Of a stretch of 64,000 nucleotides of DNA, positions 63,528 through 64,000 are shown piece by piece. A program made the translations under genes and the position numbers. Origin of the DNA: a virus; the IMG/VR virus record IMGVR_UViG_3300017963_000207, positions 48,881 through 112,880 of that record; one strand, 5' to 3'. A model generated the notes under the pieces. The model ran no database searches and had not been told where the DNA came from. It worked only from the letters and a program-made list of their open reading frames with translations. The number at the start of each line of letters is the position of its first letter. The stretch's first letter is position 1.

Positions 63528-63556
63528 AGTGTATAACATGGCGAGGGTATTGTCAA
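63528..63556 (-). promoter_or_regulatory. Promoter, TTGACA-17-TACACT
   Basis: Minus-strand TTGACA (63551-63556) then AT, 17-base spacer, TACACT (63528-63533), 18 bases from ATG 63510, leaving a leader of about 11 bases that just holds the GGGAGAG ribosome binding site. Confidence 0.7.
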
Positions 63557-63777
63557 GGGATGACCGCTCCGCCGTCCGGGAGGTTCTCCACAGAAGCCTC
63601 TGAAAGGCTCTTAATCTGGACAGACCTAGGGGAGCCCCTACAGCCTCGACAAAGCTTTGGCGGCACTGTGCCGGCATACAGGCGCCCGCAGCACCGAGCG
63701 ATGTACGTAGGGGTACCCTGGTCCAGAAAGGGCTTTACGAGGCGGCTAAGAGCTTCCTGTAGCTGGTCATCATTCAT
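63553..63777 (-). CDS. Small Cys-containing protein
   Basis: 74 residues with CC near residue 29 and CRGC near residue 43, a likely zinc site. Overlaps the next gene upstream by 8 bases. No family recognised. Confidence 0.55.
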   Translation of the reverse strand: MNDDQLQEALSRLVKPFLDQGTPTYIARCCGRLYAGTVPPKLCRGCRGSPRSVQIKSLSEASVENLPDGGAVIP

Positions 63778-63964
63778 GGGGGACTCCGAGCTTCTGCTCT
63801 ATCTGAGCTTGCTCCAGAACGTTCGCGGCCAGCTTCTCCTCCAGCTGAGCTTGCTGCGCACGCAGCTTGCGCAGCCGAAGAAGAAGCTTACGCTCGGCCG
63901 GGGAGGCGCGCTGGAGCCGCACCTCCTCGGGGTCATACTCTGCACCACAGGTCGAGCACAGCAT
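63770..63964 (-). CDS. Small zinc-knuckle/coiled-coil protein
   Basis: 64 residues: a CSTC pair at the N-terminus, then about 45 residues of heptad-rich coiled coil (LRLRKLRAQQAQLEEKL). Likely an oligomeric adaptor. The remaining bases 63965-64000 show no feature. Confidence 0.55.
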   Translation of the reverse strand: MLCSTCGAEYDPEEVRLQRASPAERKLLLRLRKLRAQQAQLEEKLAANVLEQAQIEQKLGVPHE

Positions 63965-64000
63965 AGGTAACCTATAGCGAGCTAACGTCGCCTCGGGCGA

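Overview
The window reads as a segment of a large, GC-rich tailed double-stranded DNA bacteriophage (or prophage). It carries the N-terminal end of a large terminase, a complete phage replication set (family A DNA polymerase, DnaG-type primase, DnaB-type helicase, DnaC-type loader, initiator with an internal iteron origin, two ssDNA-binding proteins, RecA, RuvC and a second resolvase-like nuclease), nucleotide metabolism genes (class II ribonucleotide reductase, orotate phosphoribosyltransferase), uracil-DNA glycosylase, RNase HII, tRNA genes and many small cysteine-rich proteins. No bacterial housekeeping gene, rRNA, IS element or CRISPR array is seen. The host cannot be named from the sequence.

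Layout. 1-950: terminase module. 1005-1790: tRNA cluster interrupted by an HNH gene. 1905-5646: small leftward genes including a second, degenerate terminase-ATPase paralogue. 5681-12015: DNA polymerase with three inteins and a histone H1-like protein. 12020-19591: one 2523-residue multidomain protein. 19676-24824: ParB-like protein, SSB, RuvC, OPRT, nuclease. 24821-31277: RecA, MerR-like regulator and SF2 helicase, RecA and the helicase being intein-split. 31317-38618: replisome (gp32-like SSB, primase, DnaB with intein, loader, initiator with a lambda-type internal origin). 38828-47041: small genes, a VWA/MoxR pair and a UDG. 47134-54819 is the only rightward block: a membrane protein, lipoproteins, a papain-like protease with two inteins, and two paralogous proteins. 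54822-63964 (leftward): class II RNR with three inteins, 2H phosphoesterase, RNase HII, protein phosphatase and small genes.

The most striking property is selfish-element load: I count 13 inteins in 7 genes, nearly all at catalytic motifs, plus two free-standing HNH genes and two homing endonuclease genes that lie out of frame INSIDE intein coding sequence, both in the +1 frame, while the intein frame stays open. One free-standing HNH insertion duplicated and synonymously recoded the 3' end of its target gene; another lies between two halves of a tRNA. The papain-like protease and the RNR use their catalytic or redox cysteines as the intein +1 residue, so splicing gates enzyme activity.

Regulation: seven leftward promoters share the motif CTTGACAAT with a 17-bp spacer; in four of them the -10 box ends 7-10 bases from the start codon, implying leaderless mRNAs. 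Most genes overlap by 1-8 bases or abut, as expected for long operons. No stretch above 300 bases lacks a gene or RNA.
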